NCBI GenBank assembly: GCA_026120035.1
Contig: JALRME010000058.1
Location: 1-64,000, forward strand
Source: Coleophoma eucalyptorum
Lineage: Eukaryota > Ascomycota > Leotiomycetes > Helotiales > Dermateaceae
DNA: 64,000 bases
Direction: 5' to 3'
In this document: one piece after another, positions 12,250-23,632 of the stretch
How the letters are laid out: every line of letters starts with the position of its first letter
How positions within the stretch are numbered: position 1 is the first letter of the stretch
The notes under the pieces: model-generated
Told to the model about the DNA's origin: nothing
The model's input: only the letters and a program-made list of their open reading frames with translations
Database searches by the model: none
Program-made: the position numbers and the translations under genes

Positions 12250-13307
12250 ATGGCACCAAGCGCTCTCCTACCCGAACCAAATCTTTGCGACGCTGAAATT
12301 TTTCAAATAGCTGCGTGAGTGCTTTGCGCAAAAGTACATGGATAGCTACTAACCAAATCAGATCCAAGAGGCAAGGAAATGATTGGCTTGCTGACTTGCA
12401 GCAAAATGGATATGCTATTGTGAAGAATGCCATACCGTACGAGCGAGCCGTACAGTATCAAGAAAGGGCATATGATTGGCTGAGATCATTCAATACTGAT
12501 CTCGACTTCAATAAACCTGAGTCTTGGATCAAAAGCAACCTTCCAGTGCAGAGCAAGATCAATACTTTCTCCTCGTACTGTGTTGCTCATGAGAAATTCG
12601 TGTGGGATGCGCGAATGGAACCTAAGGTTTTGGACGCTTTTGCCCGTATATGGGGCACCGATGAGTTGCTTGTCAGCTTTGATAGCTTGAACATAACCTT
12701 TCCAAACCGCAAAGACGTCCCAAGAAAAGCGGCATGGGAACATGTTGACCAGAGTCCTCTGCGACAAGGTCTGCATTGCGTACAAGGAATAATCAACTTG
12801 TCTCCGTCTGGCCCGGAGGACGGAGGGCTGGTAGTTTACCCCGGCTCGCACAAGGCGATGGGAGATTTTTTTAGCACACAAACGGACAGGGCTAGCTGGG
12901 ATCCACTAGATCGTTACTTGTTTGACGAAAGTCAACTCTCTTGGTTCAGAGAGCGTGGTATCACCGCCCACAAGGTCTGTGCCGAGGTTGGCGATCTCAT
13001 CCTTTGGGACAGTCGCACAATTCACTACGGTAGCGAACCATCACCTGCAAGTAACCAAATACGGACGGCAATATACGCCGCTTATACACCCGCCAAACTC
13101 GCAAGTCCCGAAGCACTGGCTACAAAGGCGGCGATATTCAAAGCTTTTGGCGGCACCACTCATTGGCCACATGACAATATCGTGATTCGAGATCACAGAA
13201 CATTCTTGGAAGATGGCACGAGAGATCCTAGAGATCGGTCGCAACCACTGGAACATCCTGGGACGGATGAGAAATTGTTGCGTCTGGCAGGGGTTAAGCC
13301 TTATTAG
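12250..13307 (+). CDS. Phytanoyl-CoA dioxygenase (PhyH) family protein
   Basis: Fe(II)/2-oxoglutarate-dependent oxygenase. Exon 1 (12250-12314) encodes MAPSALLPEPNLCDAEIFQI plus AA. A 47-nt intron (12315-12361, branch actaac) leads into SKRQGNDWLADLQQNGYAIV. The iron-binding HxD is in AWEHVDQSP and the distal His in DSRTIHYGSEP; the Arg of NQIRTAIYAAYTP is placed to bind 2-oxoglutarate. The substrate cannot be read from sequence. Length (about 350 residues) suits fungal PhyH proteins. Its position between a zinc-cluster regulator and a sugar-type carrier, all on the plus strand, suggests a small catabolic or metabolite cluster. Confidence 0.88.
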
Positions 13308-13816
13308 TTTTGTTCAAAGACAATGTTATTTATTTAGTACAATGCAAATACTAGTTTCCTATAGCTCGCAACAGCAGTGCTTTCTACCTTCACAGCTATT
13401 CAACGAATGAAAATCATGGAAAATAATCACAGTATTCAGAGGTACAATCTTGCCAAGCCCAGATCCAAGTCCAGATCTACCCCAAGCATCTTGTCTCTGA
13501 GCTCGTTATCATCGATCCGACGGCCTTTAACTGCAAGCGAGCATCCGCAATGTTTTGTCCCCACCCCCACCTATCATTGCGGCCAATCTGAATTTCCCGT
13601 CGTCTACGAAAGTATATGCCGTCGTAAGCATCACCAGCAACCAAGCTCTCAATCCAACCGCTGGACCTCATTATCTGAGGGCGAAAAGTCCGCAAATCCC
13701 CTGATAGCGACGATGCTTTCCCTGACTAAAATGAATATAAATCCCCAGAGGCGCTGATCAGGCCACAATGTATCAACCTCTGAGAAACGAACTTCGCAAA
13801 TAGAGCCATTCCCAAC
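13308..13816. other. Intergenic region between dioxygenase and transporter
   Basis: About 0.5 kb holding the dioxygenase 3' UTR and the transporter promoter. A 126-codon plus-strand frame (13377-13757) has no recognisable domain and is not called. Confidence 0.5.
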
Positions 13817-15683
13817 ATGTTTCTACAACCAAGTGCCAGAGTCCGACGACAAGCCACACAACCACCGTCAACGCTCACCCACATAGCTGACAGCCATGTC
13901 GCTGGGCCATGGTACCATGACTCTGGGCTGCGAAAGATGATGTTCTGGATCAGCATCATCTTTGCAGCACAAGTTTGTACCGGGTTCGATGCCACTCTAA
14001 CCTCGAACTTCCAGAGTTTCGCCATCTGGAAAGCTGGTATGTCATGATCTCGACCACATATGTAATGGCAACATATACTAATGGTGTAGATATGGGACAC
14101 CCAAATTCTTCGCAACTGGGCATCATCTCCGCCATCTACTTCATCGGCACCTTTTGTGGAAGTATTCCCGCTTCCGTCATTACCGACAAATGGTACGTTG
14201 GACTTGGATCTGCTAAGTTCAAAGACTGTATGCGCTGACAAGAAATCGTACTAGGGGTCGCCGAATTGGTTTGGGTATTGGGCAATTTCTTACTATCGCC
14301 GGTGCAGCATTCCAGGCAGCCTCACAGAGCCGAGGACAGTATATGGGGTCCAGATTTATCCTGGGATTCGGGATCTCCTTCACCACTTGTGCTGGACCAG
14401 CCTTACTGAGTGAGCTTGCTCATCCCCGGTTGCGAGGCACTTTGGTATCATTTGTAAGTATATAAGGGCGCGAGCCAACAGTCCCCGAAGTGGAATCCGA
14501 AGAGCTAATATGTATCAGTTCAACCCATTTTGGTATGTCGGTTCCATCATCGCCGCTTGGACATGCTTTGGAACCAGCCATATGCCCAAAACCGAGCATT
14601 GGGCGTGGCGCATACCATCGCTCATACAAGGCGTCATACCATGCTTCACCCTCACCCTGATAATTTTCATGCCGGAATCTCCACGATGGTTGAATTCGCA
14701 AGGTCGCAAAGACGAGGCACTTGCAACTCTGGCGCGCTACCATGCAAATGGCCAGGTTGATGATCCTCTGGTGCTCACCGAGATGGCCGAAATCGACCGC
14801 GCGATCGACCAGGCTAATGAAGGCATCACTTGGAGAGCATTGGCGATGAACAAGACCAACCGAATGCGCACTTCCATTGTTATTATCATGACTTTGATGG
14901 CGCTATGGTGTGGTCAGAATATTATCACCTATTATTTCGTCCAGGTTCTGAATTCTGTCGGCATCACACAGACCACACAACAGTAAGTTCGCTAGGTATC
15001 TTTCACCTTTTAACATGCTGATATGGTAGAACTGCTATTAACGGTGGCCTCAACATTGCCAACCTCATCGCCTCAGTCATTGGAGCATTAATTGCAGACA
15101 GAATCGGAAGACGCAAGCTCTGGATGTCTTCATTCATTGGAATGATTGTTATTGCAGTCCCATTCATTTCGCTCAGTGCTGGTTCGTCTCCAATTTCAAA
15201 AGAGCATGCAGTGCCGATTACGCTAACAGTACTGCAGTGTATCTCGAAAAAGCAGAACAAGGGACGGCTTATGGTGTTATTATCTGCCTCTTTCTATACG
15301 ACATTGCGTACAATGTGGCTTGCAATCCACTTCTCTATTCATATCCGACAGAAATAATGCCCTTCTATATGCGGAGCAAAGGGCTGGCTATCAAGAACAT
15401 GGTCGGCCAAGTAGCTTTGATTATCAACATGTATGTGAACCCGATTGCTCTGACTGCTATCGGGTACCACTACTATATAGTCTTCCTGGCTCTGAATTGT
15501 CTTTGGCTCACTCTCATCTGGGTCTTCTTCCCAGAGACCAAGGGATATACGCTTGAAGAATTGGCCGGTCTGTTTGAAGACAATGACATGGTAATCGAGG
15601 GAATCAAAACTGTAGATATGGACGTGGAGACAACTACTGTGGAGTTTGGAAACAAGGCCCATGATGGTCAAACTAAGGCATAG
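13817..15683 (+). CDS. MFS sugar transporter (hexose/lactose-permease-like)
   Basis: Plasma-membrane sugar or polyol symporter of the major facilitator superfamily. ATG 13817. At least five short introns were placed by eye: after FAIWKAG, within DKW|GRR, after GTLVSF, after GITQTTQQ and after FISLSA. Hallmarks of sugar porters are present: GRR after the second helix, RFILGFGISF, PESPRWLNSQGR after helix 6, YSYPTEIMPFYMRSKGLAIK and the C-terminal PETKGYTLEEL. Spliced length is about 510 residues with 12 predicted helices, normal for the family. It is the last of three co-directional genes with the double-zinc-cluster regulator and the PhyH enzyme. Substrate unknown. Confidence 0.9.
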
Positions 15684-15933
15684 CTTCAGACCATTATTCT
15701 AGGAAACTGCACTATCAACAGAGATTCTTTGTAACCATAGGTAAAGAGAGTTTAAAAAAAATGGCATAAGGGAATCAGCCAATGGACTTCACAACAAGAA
15801 CAAAAAGCACCTAATCTTCTGGTAAGAGGGGAAAGTAACTCAAAATTTTGCGTCGAACTTTTTAAGGTTTTGCAAAGAGACATTTAAGCTCTTTCGCATG
15901 ATTCTATCTATGTCAACTATACCCGTTTGAGCT

Positions 15934-16846
15934 TCAACTACTCTCTGCAGATTCATCTTGACGCCCAGTAATATCCAATGTTGGTGCAACATCAATACTA
16001 GTAGTAGACCATAGCCTGAGCTTGGGCTTGTCCGAAACTAAGACCCCCGAAATCAAGAACAACAGAGAAATAGTGAGCTCCACAATCATCGCCAGCCCAA
16101 TGAAGTATCCGACGTCACCGGCGGCAGCAAATTCAGCTTTCTTCGCAGACAGCACGCAGACGAAAGAGTAGCCTGACCGAAGCACCATCAAGGGGACAGA
16201 CCCTATTAGCATCTGAAAGAAGAGCCTTCCATGTGGCTGCGGGATGTGTCTCAATGTTAACAAGGACAGCCCCAGAATTGATGTGAATATAGAGATGATG
16301 AGAATCTTCAGCGACGCAAGGAATAGTGGCCAATATTGACCCGTAGTAATCCAATTATTCTCTTGTGCGTCAACGAGAGGAGCGTCGTTGTGGGAATTGC
16401 GTATGGTAAATCCTGCAATCATGACCAAGGCGAACATAGCCCACGTAACGAAATGAGAAATGCCAAAGAGCAAGTCGAGGACCCGGCGACTGGCTAAGCG
16501 TTCGTAAGAAGCATCTCTTACAAGACTGATTTCCTGTTAGTGATGTCCCACAATTTCCTGGAGCAATTGGATGGTAGACGTACACCTCGTGTATAATTGC
16601 TTGAAGGGCTAGTAGCAAGAGGACAGCGCCAGCAATTTGCAAGATGTGGAAGGTCTGAAAAGCCCTGGGTATGTCTGCTATGAAAACACCTGCGCAGATA
16701 ATCCGCAGGATGATGAAGAGCAAGAAATGGATAGAGCTGAGGAACCTTCTGTGTCTCTTGATGTGGATGAGGATAATCATCATCGGGATTAGGCAGAGAC
16801 CAAAGAAAATCAGTTCGGCGATTGCAATTCCGGTATATGGCTCCAT
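15934..16846 (-). CDS. Seven-helix fungal membrane protein (DUF7702-like)
   Basis: Integral membrane protein of unknown function. Exon 1 (16846-16586) encodes MEPYTGIAIAELIFFGLCLI and two further hydrophobic segments. A 52-nt intron (16534-16585, donor gtgtac, acceptor ctaacag) joins AIIHE to EISLVRDASYERL. Exon 2 adds four helices. Seven segments are visible, including GIAIAELIFFGLCLIPMMI, ILIISIFTSILGLSLLTL and FIGLAMIVELTISLLF, followed by a short hydrophilic tail ending DESAESS. The profile resembles small fungal 7-TM proteins annotated DUF7702; I cannot confirm the family. It is convergent with the sugar transporter. Confidence 0.75.
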
Positions 16847-17227
16847 AATTTTGTACGGATTTGGGACTGCAGTGGTATGAATAATTGAATGACCTTCTAG
16901 CGTTTGGTTCCGGGCCCTGAAGTATGCTTAGATGGATACCCTATTGATGCTTGTTCGTGAGTCTTCAGAAGGGAGAACGATAACTCAGATCATGTAGGCT
17001 TTGAACCAAAGTATCCAGACCTAGTCCTTTCGTCATTATTCCAATAAGGAAGCAGTAGAAGAAGGAAACCCCATTCCCCAGAGTTACAAGCTGTCCCTCA
17101 TGTATGGTCGCACTTTCCTCATTTGCGGGTTATTTTGTGCCAAAGTGACTGAACAAAAGAGTACGGATTCTTTTATACCTCAACTCCGGAATCTATATAC
17201 GCAATAACTTTTGTAACGTTTTGCAGA
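16847..17227. other. Intergenic region upstream of the 7-TM gene
   Basis: About 380 bases between two minus-strand genes: promoter of the 7-TM gene and 3' region of threonine synthase. Nothing else seen. Confidence 0.5.
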
Positions 17228-19048
17228 TTATCTGGTGCCCTTGAGTTCTGCATCAACCTGTTCTACCACAATAGATCTGACGCCTTTCCAGCCAGCTCCC
17301 TTTTCCACAAGAGTGACACGTTTCTCCTTCTTCTCCAAACCAACAAATTCTTCTGGTAGCACTGAGTCGAAGCTGAAACCCTTCTCGCTCTTCAATGACA
17401 TCTCAACGGCATTGGCAAACTTTGCTGGGTGAGCTGTAGCAAGCGAGATGTGATGATACTCTGGGGGTGGAGCTCTGTTGATAGATCGCAACGAAGCAGC
17501 AACTCCGATAGCAGAGTGAGGGTCCAAAACATACCCTCCCTCGTTGGAGTAATAGTTCTTGATGGTCTCGACAGTCTGCTCATCACTGACTCTTTCACTC
17601 TCGAAATCCCTCTTTGCGGCTGCAAGGATATCTGCATGAACTCCAAAGCCACCATTTGTCTTTAGCTGCTTAAGCCAGTTCTCAACCTCTTGACCGGCCT
17701 GCTTCTTGTTCCATTCATCGTCCATTCCTGCTTCAGCAGCAAACTCATATGCCAAGAACCATAGCAATCGCTCGAAATTGCTTGAAACCAGGATATCCAT
17801 TGCTGGAGCCAGGGTCTCCTTAACACCGTCAACGTGCGCCTTCGCGCCATCGGCAGTGATACCACCTTGTGCCTCAATGCCATGTACTGCCTTCTTTTCG
17901 TAGTGTCCAGTTCTCCAGAAACGGTCGAGAATGTCATTCTCGTTAGTGGCAACAACTAGCTTCTCAGCTGGAAGACCCATTCTCTTGGCGAAGTAGCCGG
18001 CTAAGATGTCACCGAAGTTTCCTGTTGGTACGACAAAGCGAACCTTGTTGCCAGGCTTGAAGGATGGAAGTTTGGTGACAGAAAAGTATGCATGGAAGTA
18101 GTATGTAGTTTGGGCAAGAATACGAGCCCAGTTGATAGAGTTGACAGCTCCAAGGTTGTGAGTCTTATTGATCTCTTCGTCTGCAAAAAGTGCTTTGACA
18201 ATATCCTAGTTCTGGTCAGCAAACATTACCAAAGCGGAAAAATGACATTAGAGCTTACTTGGCAGTCATCAAAAGTCCCTTCCACCGCCAAGCAGTGAAC
18301 ATTTGGGTCCAAGACTGTAGTCATTTGTGCCTCTTGGATAGGGCTGACTTTTCCATTTGGATATGTGATAAACACCGAAACATCCTTCTTTCCTCTAAGT
18401 CCATAGATAGCTGCAGAGCCAGTGTCGCCACTCGTAGCACCAACCACAGTCAGATGGTGTCGGTCCTTGCCAGTCTTGCCCTCATTTCTTCTTACGAGAA
18501 AGTACTCGAACAAATTGCCGAGGAACTGCAGTGCTACATCTTTGAAAGCAAAAGTTGGGCCGTGGAAGAGCTCGAGAAGATACAGGTTCTGGCTCTCGTT
18601 CAAAGTGACGAGCGGGGTGGTTTCTGGAGCACGGAAAGTCGAGTATGTGCGGTTGATAATCTCCTTGAGGTCTGCAGCTGGGATTTCGGATGGAGAGACG
18701 TAAAGGGAGATGATCTCGTAGGCAAGCTCGGAGAAGGAGAGGTTCTTCCATTTCGATTCCCAATCTTGTGGTAATGTAGGGACTTCTTCTGGGATGAACA
18801 GGCCACCGTCAGAGGCGAGGCCTTTCAATACTACCTCCTCAAAAGATAGCTAAACAGAGTCAGCATAGTGTCGTCAGAGCCGCAGATTTTGGAATGCCTC
18901 AATGGCTACCTACACCATAGGATCCTCCTCTCGTTGACAGGTATCTTTGTGAAGTAGTGTGGGTCTGGTCTGCGGTGGCTTCTTCAGAAGCTGGGGCTGG
19001 CCTCTTTGTTGGAACTGCGAGTCCAACAGGAGTTGTGGAGTCTGCCAT
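17228..19048 (-). CDS. THR4: Threonine synthase
   Basis: PLP enzyme converting O-phosphohomoserine to threonine, the last step of threonine biosynthesis. ATG 19048 starts MADSTTPVGLAVPTKRP; an earlier in-frame ATG at 19126 gives an unlikely extension. Exon 1 ends YLSTRGGSYG and joins LSFEEVVLKGLASDGGLF after an intron of about 65 nt. The PLP lysine is in HGPTFAFKDVALQ, and the phosphate-binding loop is GATSGDTGSAA. A second intron of about 50 nt follows GTFDDCQ and joins DIVKALFADEEINKTHN. PTGNFGDILAGYFAKRMGL is the conserved C-terminal-domain motif. The protein ends VEQVDAELKGTR, about 540 residues, normal for fungal enzymes. The N-terminal 30-40 residues before YLSTRGG are divergent. Confidence 0.95.
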
Positions 19049-19132
19049 GATTTTCGTAGGAGAAATGGGGAATGGTAAAGAAAGGATTGAGTTGTTGGTC
19101 GGGTCTTTTTGCATTCGCAACTTCAATGAGGG

Positions 19133-19305
19133 GAGTCATCCATTTTTCTGCCGCGATCGGATTCACCCCACGTTCTCGGAAAACTGGTTCTTCCGCTCCG
19201 GAATAGGAGTGCCAAATCCTCACACTTTCATTGGTCTAATTCGTCGTTTCTCAAATCCATCATTAGACTGTCGAGATTGTCAACCCCTGTCAACCCCTGT
19301 GACTC
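19133..19305. promoter_or_regulatory. Two TGACTC cores (possible Gcn4/CpcA sites) upstream of threonine synthase
   Basis: GAGTCA at 19133-19138 (TGACTC on the coding strand, about 85 bases before the ATG) and TGACTC at 19300-19305. Amino-acid biosynthetic genes are usual targets of Gcn4/CpcA-type bZIP factors, which recognise TGACTCA. Both sites lack the final A/T match, so the call is tentative. Confidence 0.35.
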
Positions 19306-19452
19306 GTTATAACGATAGTGTATTTAGGCTCTCGTTATGACGATATTTTCTCAGGGTGAATTAAAATGGCATCCGAATAATGATGCCCACGATATCGTCT
19401 GCATATCTTTCAACATCGGCGTAACAACGTTGTAAACATCGAAGTAGAAGCA

Positions 19453-21027
19453 ATGCAAATTGCCATGCCTGTGAAGAAAGGCATTTCAGTAGAACAACGT
19501 CGTGCTTTACGCCGCTGGGCACACCAAAAGTCCCCAAAGCCTTCCCAAAGGCAGTGTATTGAGTGGTTTTACCAAGAATATAACCACAAACTCAGTCAAT
19601 CTACAATCTCAGAATCTTTAAGTAATACCTTCGCTAATCTCGATGCCGATGACTACACGCCGCCAACTAGTCAACGACTGCGAGCTGGCAACTGGCCCGA
19701 GCTAGAGAAAATTCTGTGGGACTGGCAGGTCCGAACGGAGGAGGAAGGAGGTGCTGTAACTAGCGAGTTACTGCAAGAGAAGGCCCGGCAGATCTGGAGG
19801 TCGCTTCCACAATACACCGGCCCGGTCTGCCCTGAGTTCAGTACTAGCTGGCTCGAGAAATTCAAAAAATGACAGTCTAGTTCAAACCGAGCTCGGCACG
19901 GTGAAGCAGGATCAACTGAAGTCTCTACAGCAGATGAAATGAGGGCTTTGCAAACTGTGGCGGGAGAGTTCCCGGAAGAGGATATCTATAATATGGATGA
20001 GACTGGGTTATTCTGGAATATGGCGCCTTCACGAGGAAATTTATCCCAGTCTCGGCCCGGATTGAAAAAATAGAAAGCACGAGTTTGTCTTGCTCTCTGT
20101 GCCAATGCTACTGGGTCAGATCGACTGCCTGTATAGATCATCGGTAAAGCGAAAAGTCCTCGAGCTCTTCAAAATGTTAGTATGACCACAATGGGTGCGC
20201 GATGGCGCTGGAATCCAAAGGCTTGGATGAGTACTGTGATTATGGCTGAATGGCTTCAGGAGTTCTATCAGCATATTGGATCAACTCGCCAAGTTCTGCT
20301 GACAATGGACAACTTCTCTGCTCACTACTCTGCTATTGAGCTTATCCCTCCTCCATCAAATATCCGAATCTGCTGGCTTCCCGCTAATAGTGCCAGTCGA
20401 TTTCAACCTTTAAATCAAGGGGTTACCCAGAACTTCAAAGCGCTATATAGACGGCATTGGCTTGAGTTTATGTTAAAAGCTATTAAGACTGGCCAGTATC
20501 CGCAGTCTATGGTAGATCTTCGATTTGCTATCCGCCGGGTCGTACGAAGCTGGCACAATGAGGTAACAAATACAACTATATACAACTGCTTCCGGAAATC
20601 AACTCTCGTCTCTAGTCCAATATCTTTACCTACACCTCTTATGCCAGTTGGAGTTCCTGAGCTATTTAATGAGGTTGTTCGTACTGGGAATATACAAGAT
20701 GCTATGGCTATGTCTAACTTCCTAAGCCCAGTTGACGAGGATGAACCAGAAACAGCTGCTATTGATGGAGACGCTATTCTACAAGAGGTCATACAAGAGC
20801 ACCTAGGAATAGATATTCAGAATGAGGAAGAAGAAGCGCAGTTTTCACACCCGGTATATACTCCAAAAGAGGCTCTTGAAGCTCTTGAGGTCGTAATTGG
20901 GTTTATAGAGACTCGCGAAGGGTTTGATACAGCGCGTCTAAGAGCCTTGGAGCGTTTAGAAATAGCTATTAAAGAGCAACAGGCTCAATCAAAAGAGCAG
21001 ATGACTTTGGATGGTTGGATAATATAA
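19453..21027 (+). pseudogene. Pogo/Fot1-like transposase pseudogene (CENP-B HTH + DDE)
   Basis: A single frame of 525 codons without frameshifts encodes a Tc1/mariner-superfamily pogo-type transposase, broken by TGA at 19870 and TAG at 20071 and 20134. The N-terminal half has the CENP-B/pogo-type helix-turn-helix (VEQRRALRRWAHQKSPKPSQ; LSQSTISESL). The catalytic part shows NMDETGLFW (first Asp) and LTMDNFSAHY (second Asp). The third acidic position, normally D in QPLDQG, is N here (FQPLNQG). It ends MTLDGWII. Each stop and the D-to-N change is explained by a C:G to T:A transition, as repeat-induced point mutation or deamination would give. Terminal inverted repeats could not be defined with confidence. 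It is inactive unless helped in trans. Confidence 0.88.
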
Positions 21028-21138
21028 ATAGGCCAGTATAACTCGGTGATATCCTCAATATAACAATATAGAATTACAGCACGGATTCAATCGCTATAAC
21101 CTAGGTGTACTATAATTATTCGTCAGAATCGCGTAATA
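20804..21138 (+). mobile_element. 3' end of the pogo-like element shared with a second copy
   Basis: This 335-bp block covers the last 75 codons of the transposase plus about 110 bp of 3' flank. It aligns without length change to 23298-23632. Homology stops abruptly after gcgtaata in both, which marks the probable right end of the element. Confidence 0.8.
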
Positions 21139-21186
21139 ACAGCTGCTATTGATGGAGACGCTATCCTACAAGAGGTCATACAAGAG
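21138..21186 (+). mobile_element. 49-bp internal fragment of the same element
   Basis: AACAGCTGCTATTGATGGAG and the following bases repeat 20751-20799 with one mismatch, directly abutting the right end of the main copy. It points to a second insertion or a rearranged element at this junction. Confidence 0.7.
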
Positions 21187-21977
21187 GATCTAACGTCTAT
21201 CCCTGCTTCCCGAGACGCACCCTGCAACGAGACAAACCATAGGTACTTCGAGTTCAAGGGATTATAAATCTTGGATGTATTGAAATTCCTGTGAATTTTT
21301 ACTTCAGCTGTATAATATACTTCTCCCGAACACTCCTGACCTATTAATTCTGAAAATTATCATCGCGTCGTCGCCGCACCTTGAATTCACAAAAGGCTTC
21401 CTTTTACACGATAATAGGCTCCTTGACTTGGACACTACCGTCAAGCTTTTTTCACCTTCTAAACTCATAGAACCATTAGATATAGATATCCAGGTTTTAT
21501 TGTAATGCTAAAAAGCTATTGCCACTCTTGTGGCGGCCGGGGCGTGCGGTGTCATACGACGTCGCCACATAGGCTAATACGTCCTCTAACCCCGGCTTTT
21601 TCACTTCTGGCTTTCCCCTCAAAATGTTTTGCGATCTGCTTGAAATGACGAACCACTTCGATTTCTAGCCCTGGCTTCCAAGTGGAATCCACTCTCTTGC
21701 AAAATTGCTGACGGGTTCAAAGATGACCTTGACGATGACAGTCCGGAAGGGCTGCAGAAAGGAGCACGGTATCAGCACACTAGGACCTAACCAAGACATT
21801 ATTAGCAGCTCCGATGGGGGCACTTTGAATACTACCTAGACAGCCACCTCTTATCGGATTTTCCCTAGAGCCTAATCTAGTATAGAATGCCTTTTGTGAT
21901 ATTCTCAATGTAACGATAACCGTCAACTAAAACGACATCGACAGCTGGATGACGGGAACTTTATGTACAGAAATATA
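21187..21977. other. Intergenic region, no gene recognised
   Basis: About 0.8 kb of AT-leaning sequence between transposon debris and the 3' end of the PNPOx-like gene. No coding signal seen. Confidence 0.5.
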
Positions 21978-22649
21978 CTACGGCCACAAAGTGCGCTTAG
22001 TCCAAGACCCATTAGATGTATCCTGCACAAATTCAAGTCGCTTATGGACACGGTCCGTGGCTCCTTGCCAGAACTCAACAGTAAGTGGTGCGACAGCGTA
22101 CACATTCCAGTCTGGTGCAATATAATCTGGACGACTTCGCAAGAGTGCTTGAGCGTCCTCTAGGCTTTTCTGTAGCTCGAACGGCGAATCTAGAACTTGA
22201 CTCTGCCTCGATGCAATGGCACTAGTCTTTGAGCCAGCGGGGCGCGCAAGAAAGTCGGCCGCGCATTCTTCATCCGACAATCGACAAGCGCGACCTCGCA
22301 GTCGGACCTGACGTCCCAGCTGTGGCCAATAAAAAGTGAGGGCAACGTCCGAATGTTTGGCAATCTGATGCCCCTTGGCACTAGCCTCCGTTGCTGCAAA
22401 GTGCCAACCACGCTCGTCAATGTTTTTCAAGAGCAGAACACGTGCATCAGGCCGCCCACTCTCGTCGGTAGTTGACAGGGTCATGGCGTGCGGTTCCTGG
22501 ATGCCTTCAGCGATCGCGTCATCTAGCCAGATCTGAAAGGCCGCGTGAGGAGTGCTTGGGAATGAGTCTGGGTTGAACTCTCGGAAAGGACCCTTCAGGG
22601 ACGACAGGCTTCGAAGCTTCGCTCTGATCTCGTTGTTGGATCGCGACAT
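21978..22649 (-). CDS. Pyridoxamine 5'-phosphate oxidase-like flavoprotein
   Basis: Single-exon gene of 223 residues from ATG 22649 (MSRSNNEIRAKLRSLSSLKG). The split-barrel flavin fold is indicated by AMTLSTTDESGRPDARVLLL, then KNIDERGWHFAATEASAKG, and ALTFYWPQLGRQVRLRGRA. The C-terminal dimerisation part has DWNVYAVAPLTVEFWQGATD and RVHKRLEFV. True PNPOx oxidises pyridoxine or pyridoxamine phosphate to PLP with FMN. The layout here (SGRPDAR, QGATDRVHKR) is close to that of real PNPOx, where WQG and RxHxR motifs bind substrate. It could be the vitamin B6 enzyme or a paralogue. It sits between two pogo-element copies, so gain or relocation is possible. Confidence 0.82.
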   Translation of the reverse strand: MSRSNNEIRAKLRSLSSLKGPFREFNPDSFPSTPHAAFQIWLDDAIAEGIQEPHAMTLSTTDESGRPDARVLLLKNIDERGWHFAATEASAKGHQIAKHSDVALTFYWPQLGRQVRLRGRACRLSDEECAADFLARPAGSKTSAIASRQSQVLDSPFELQKSLEDAQALLRSRPDYIAPDWNVYAVAPLTVEFWQGATDRVHKRLEFVQDTSNGSWTKRTLWP

Positions 22650-23297
22650 GGTGGTAGTGCTTTACAAGAGAGACATGAGCGATTATAACGTGAGTCAACT
22701 AGTACTTAAATCTAGTGTCGATGGAAATGTGGAACTAGACGAGAGCGCGGTCCCGGGTGTGCTGCCGCGCACCCAATAGAAAGTTCGACGTGTTACTACG
22801 ACGCCACACGCGTGACATTCTACGCCACATACATGACCAAGCCTAAGAATAGTAGCTGAGTAAAATATAGCGAGCCTGGATTTATACAGTATGTTGTAGC
22901 CAGGCTAATGCACATTAATAGGCAATAAATCTTGAAGCTAACACATATGGCATCTATGCCCCTCTCCTCACACCAGAGTAACTCCCGGACTGCATTATTT
23001 TCGGCCCCAAGTGTCTTCAAAATTTAGAGCCATATTCCCCAAGTGCTCCGAATTTCAAAGAAACTTTGGATACGATTAAGTAGGGGGGGAAAGCCGAAGC
23101 GGCGATTAGTGGTGTAATTAAAACGATTGATAGCATAATCAACTGCAGTATTTTTCTTATTGCTAAGTGATCTCCTTAAGGACAAATGGTTAAAGAAAGT
23201 GACATATTAATAACAACTTCGTAGACTTGCTGATTTGTGATTCCAAAACTAAAAATTTGTCTCGTGACACGGTGTCTCGGGACACAGGGATAGACAT
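22650..23297. other. Intergenic region with promoter of the PNPOx-like gene
   Basis: About 0.65 kb, no gene. Just left of the transposon fragment, 23268-23285 contains gacacggtgtctcgggacac, a small inverted-repeat-rich stretch that may mark a breakpoint. Confidence 0.45.
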
Positions 23298-23632
23298 TAG
23301 GAATAGATATTCGGAATGAGGAAGAAGAACCGCTGTTTTCACACCCCGTGTACGCTCCAAATGAGGGTCTTGAGGCTCTTGAGGTCGTAATTGGGTTTAT
23401 AGAAACTCACCAAGGTTTTGATACAGCGCATCTACGGGCCTTGGAGCGTTTAGAAATAGCCATTAAAGAGAAACAGGCTCAATCAAAAGAGCAGATGACT
23501 TTAGATGGTTGGATAATATAAGTAGGCTAGTATAACTCGGTGATATCCTCAATATAACAATATAGAATTACTGCACGGATTCAATCGCTATAACATAGGT
23601 GTACTTTATTTCTTCCTCAGAATCGCGTAATA
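23298..23632 (+). mobile_element. Truncated second copy of the pogo-like element (3' end only)
   Basis: 335 bp matching 20804-21138 over the full length. It encodes the transposase C-terminus from about GIDIRNEEEE to MTLDGWII with stop at 23519-23521, then the same 3' flank. The right end overlaps the last codons and stop of the hydrolase gene on the opposite strand (23617). Confidence 0.85.

Noticed and set aside
13377..13757. 126-codon plus-strand frame between dioxygenase and transporter
   Set aside because: Ser/Pro-rich chance frame in UTR/promoter sequence, no family.
19270..19350. cgttataacg and tcgttatgacga near the transposase start as terminal inverted repeats
   Set aside because: They do not match the reverse complement of the element's right end, so I could not define TIRs.
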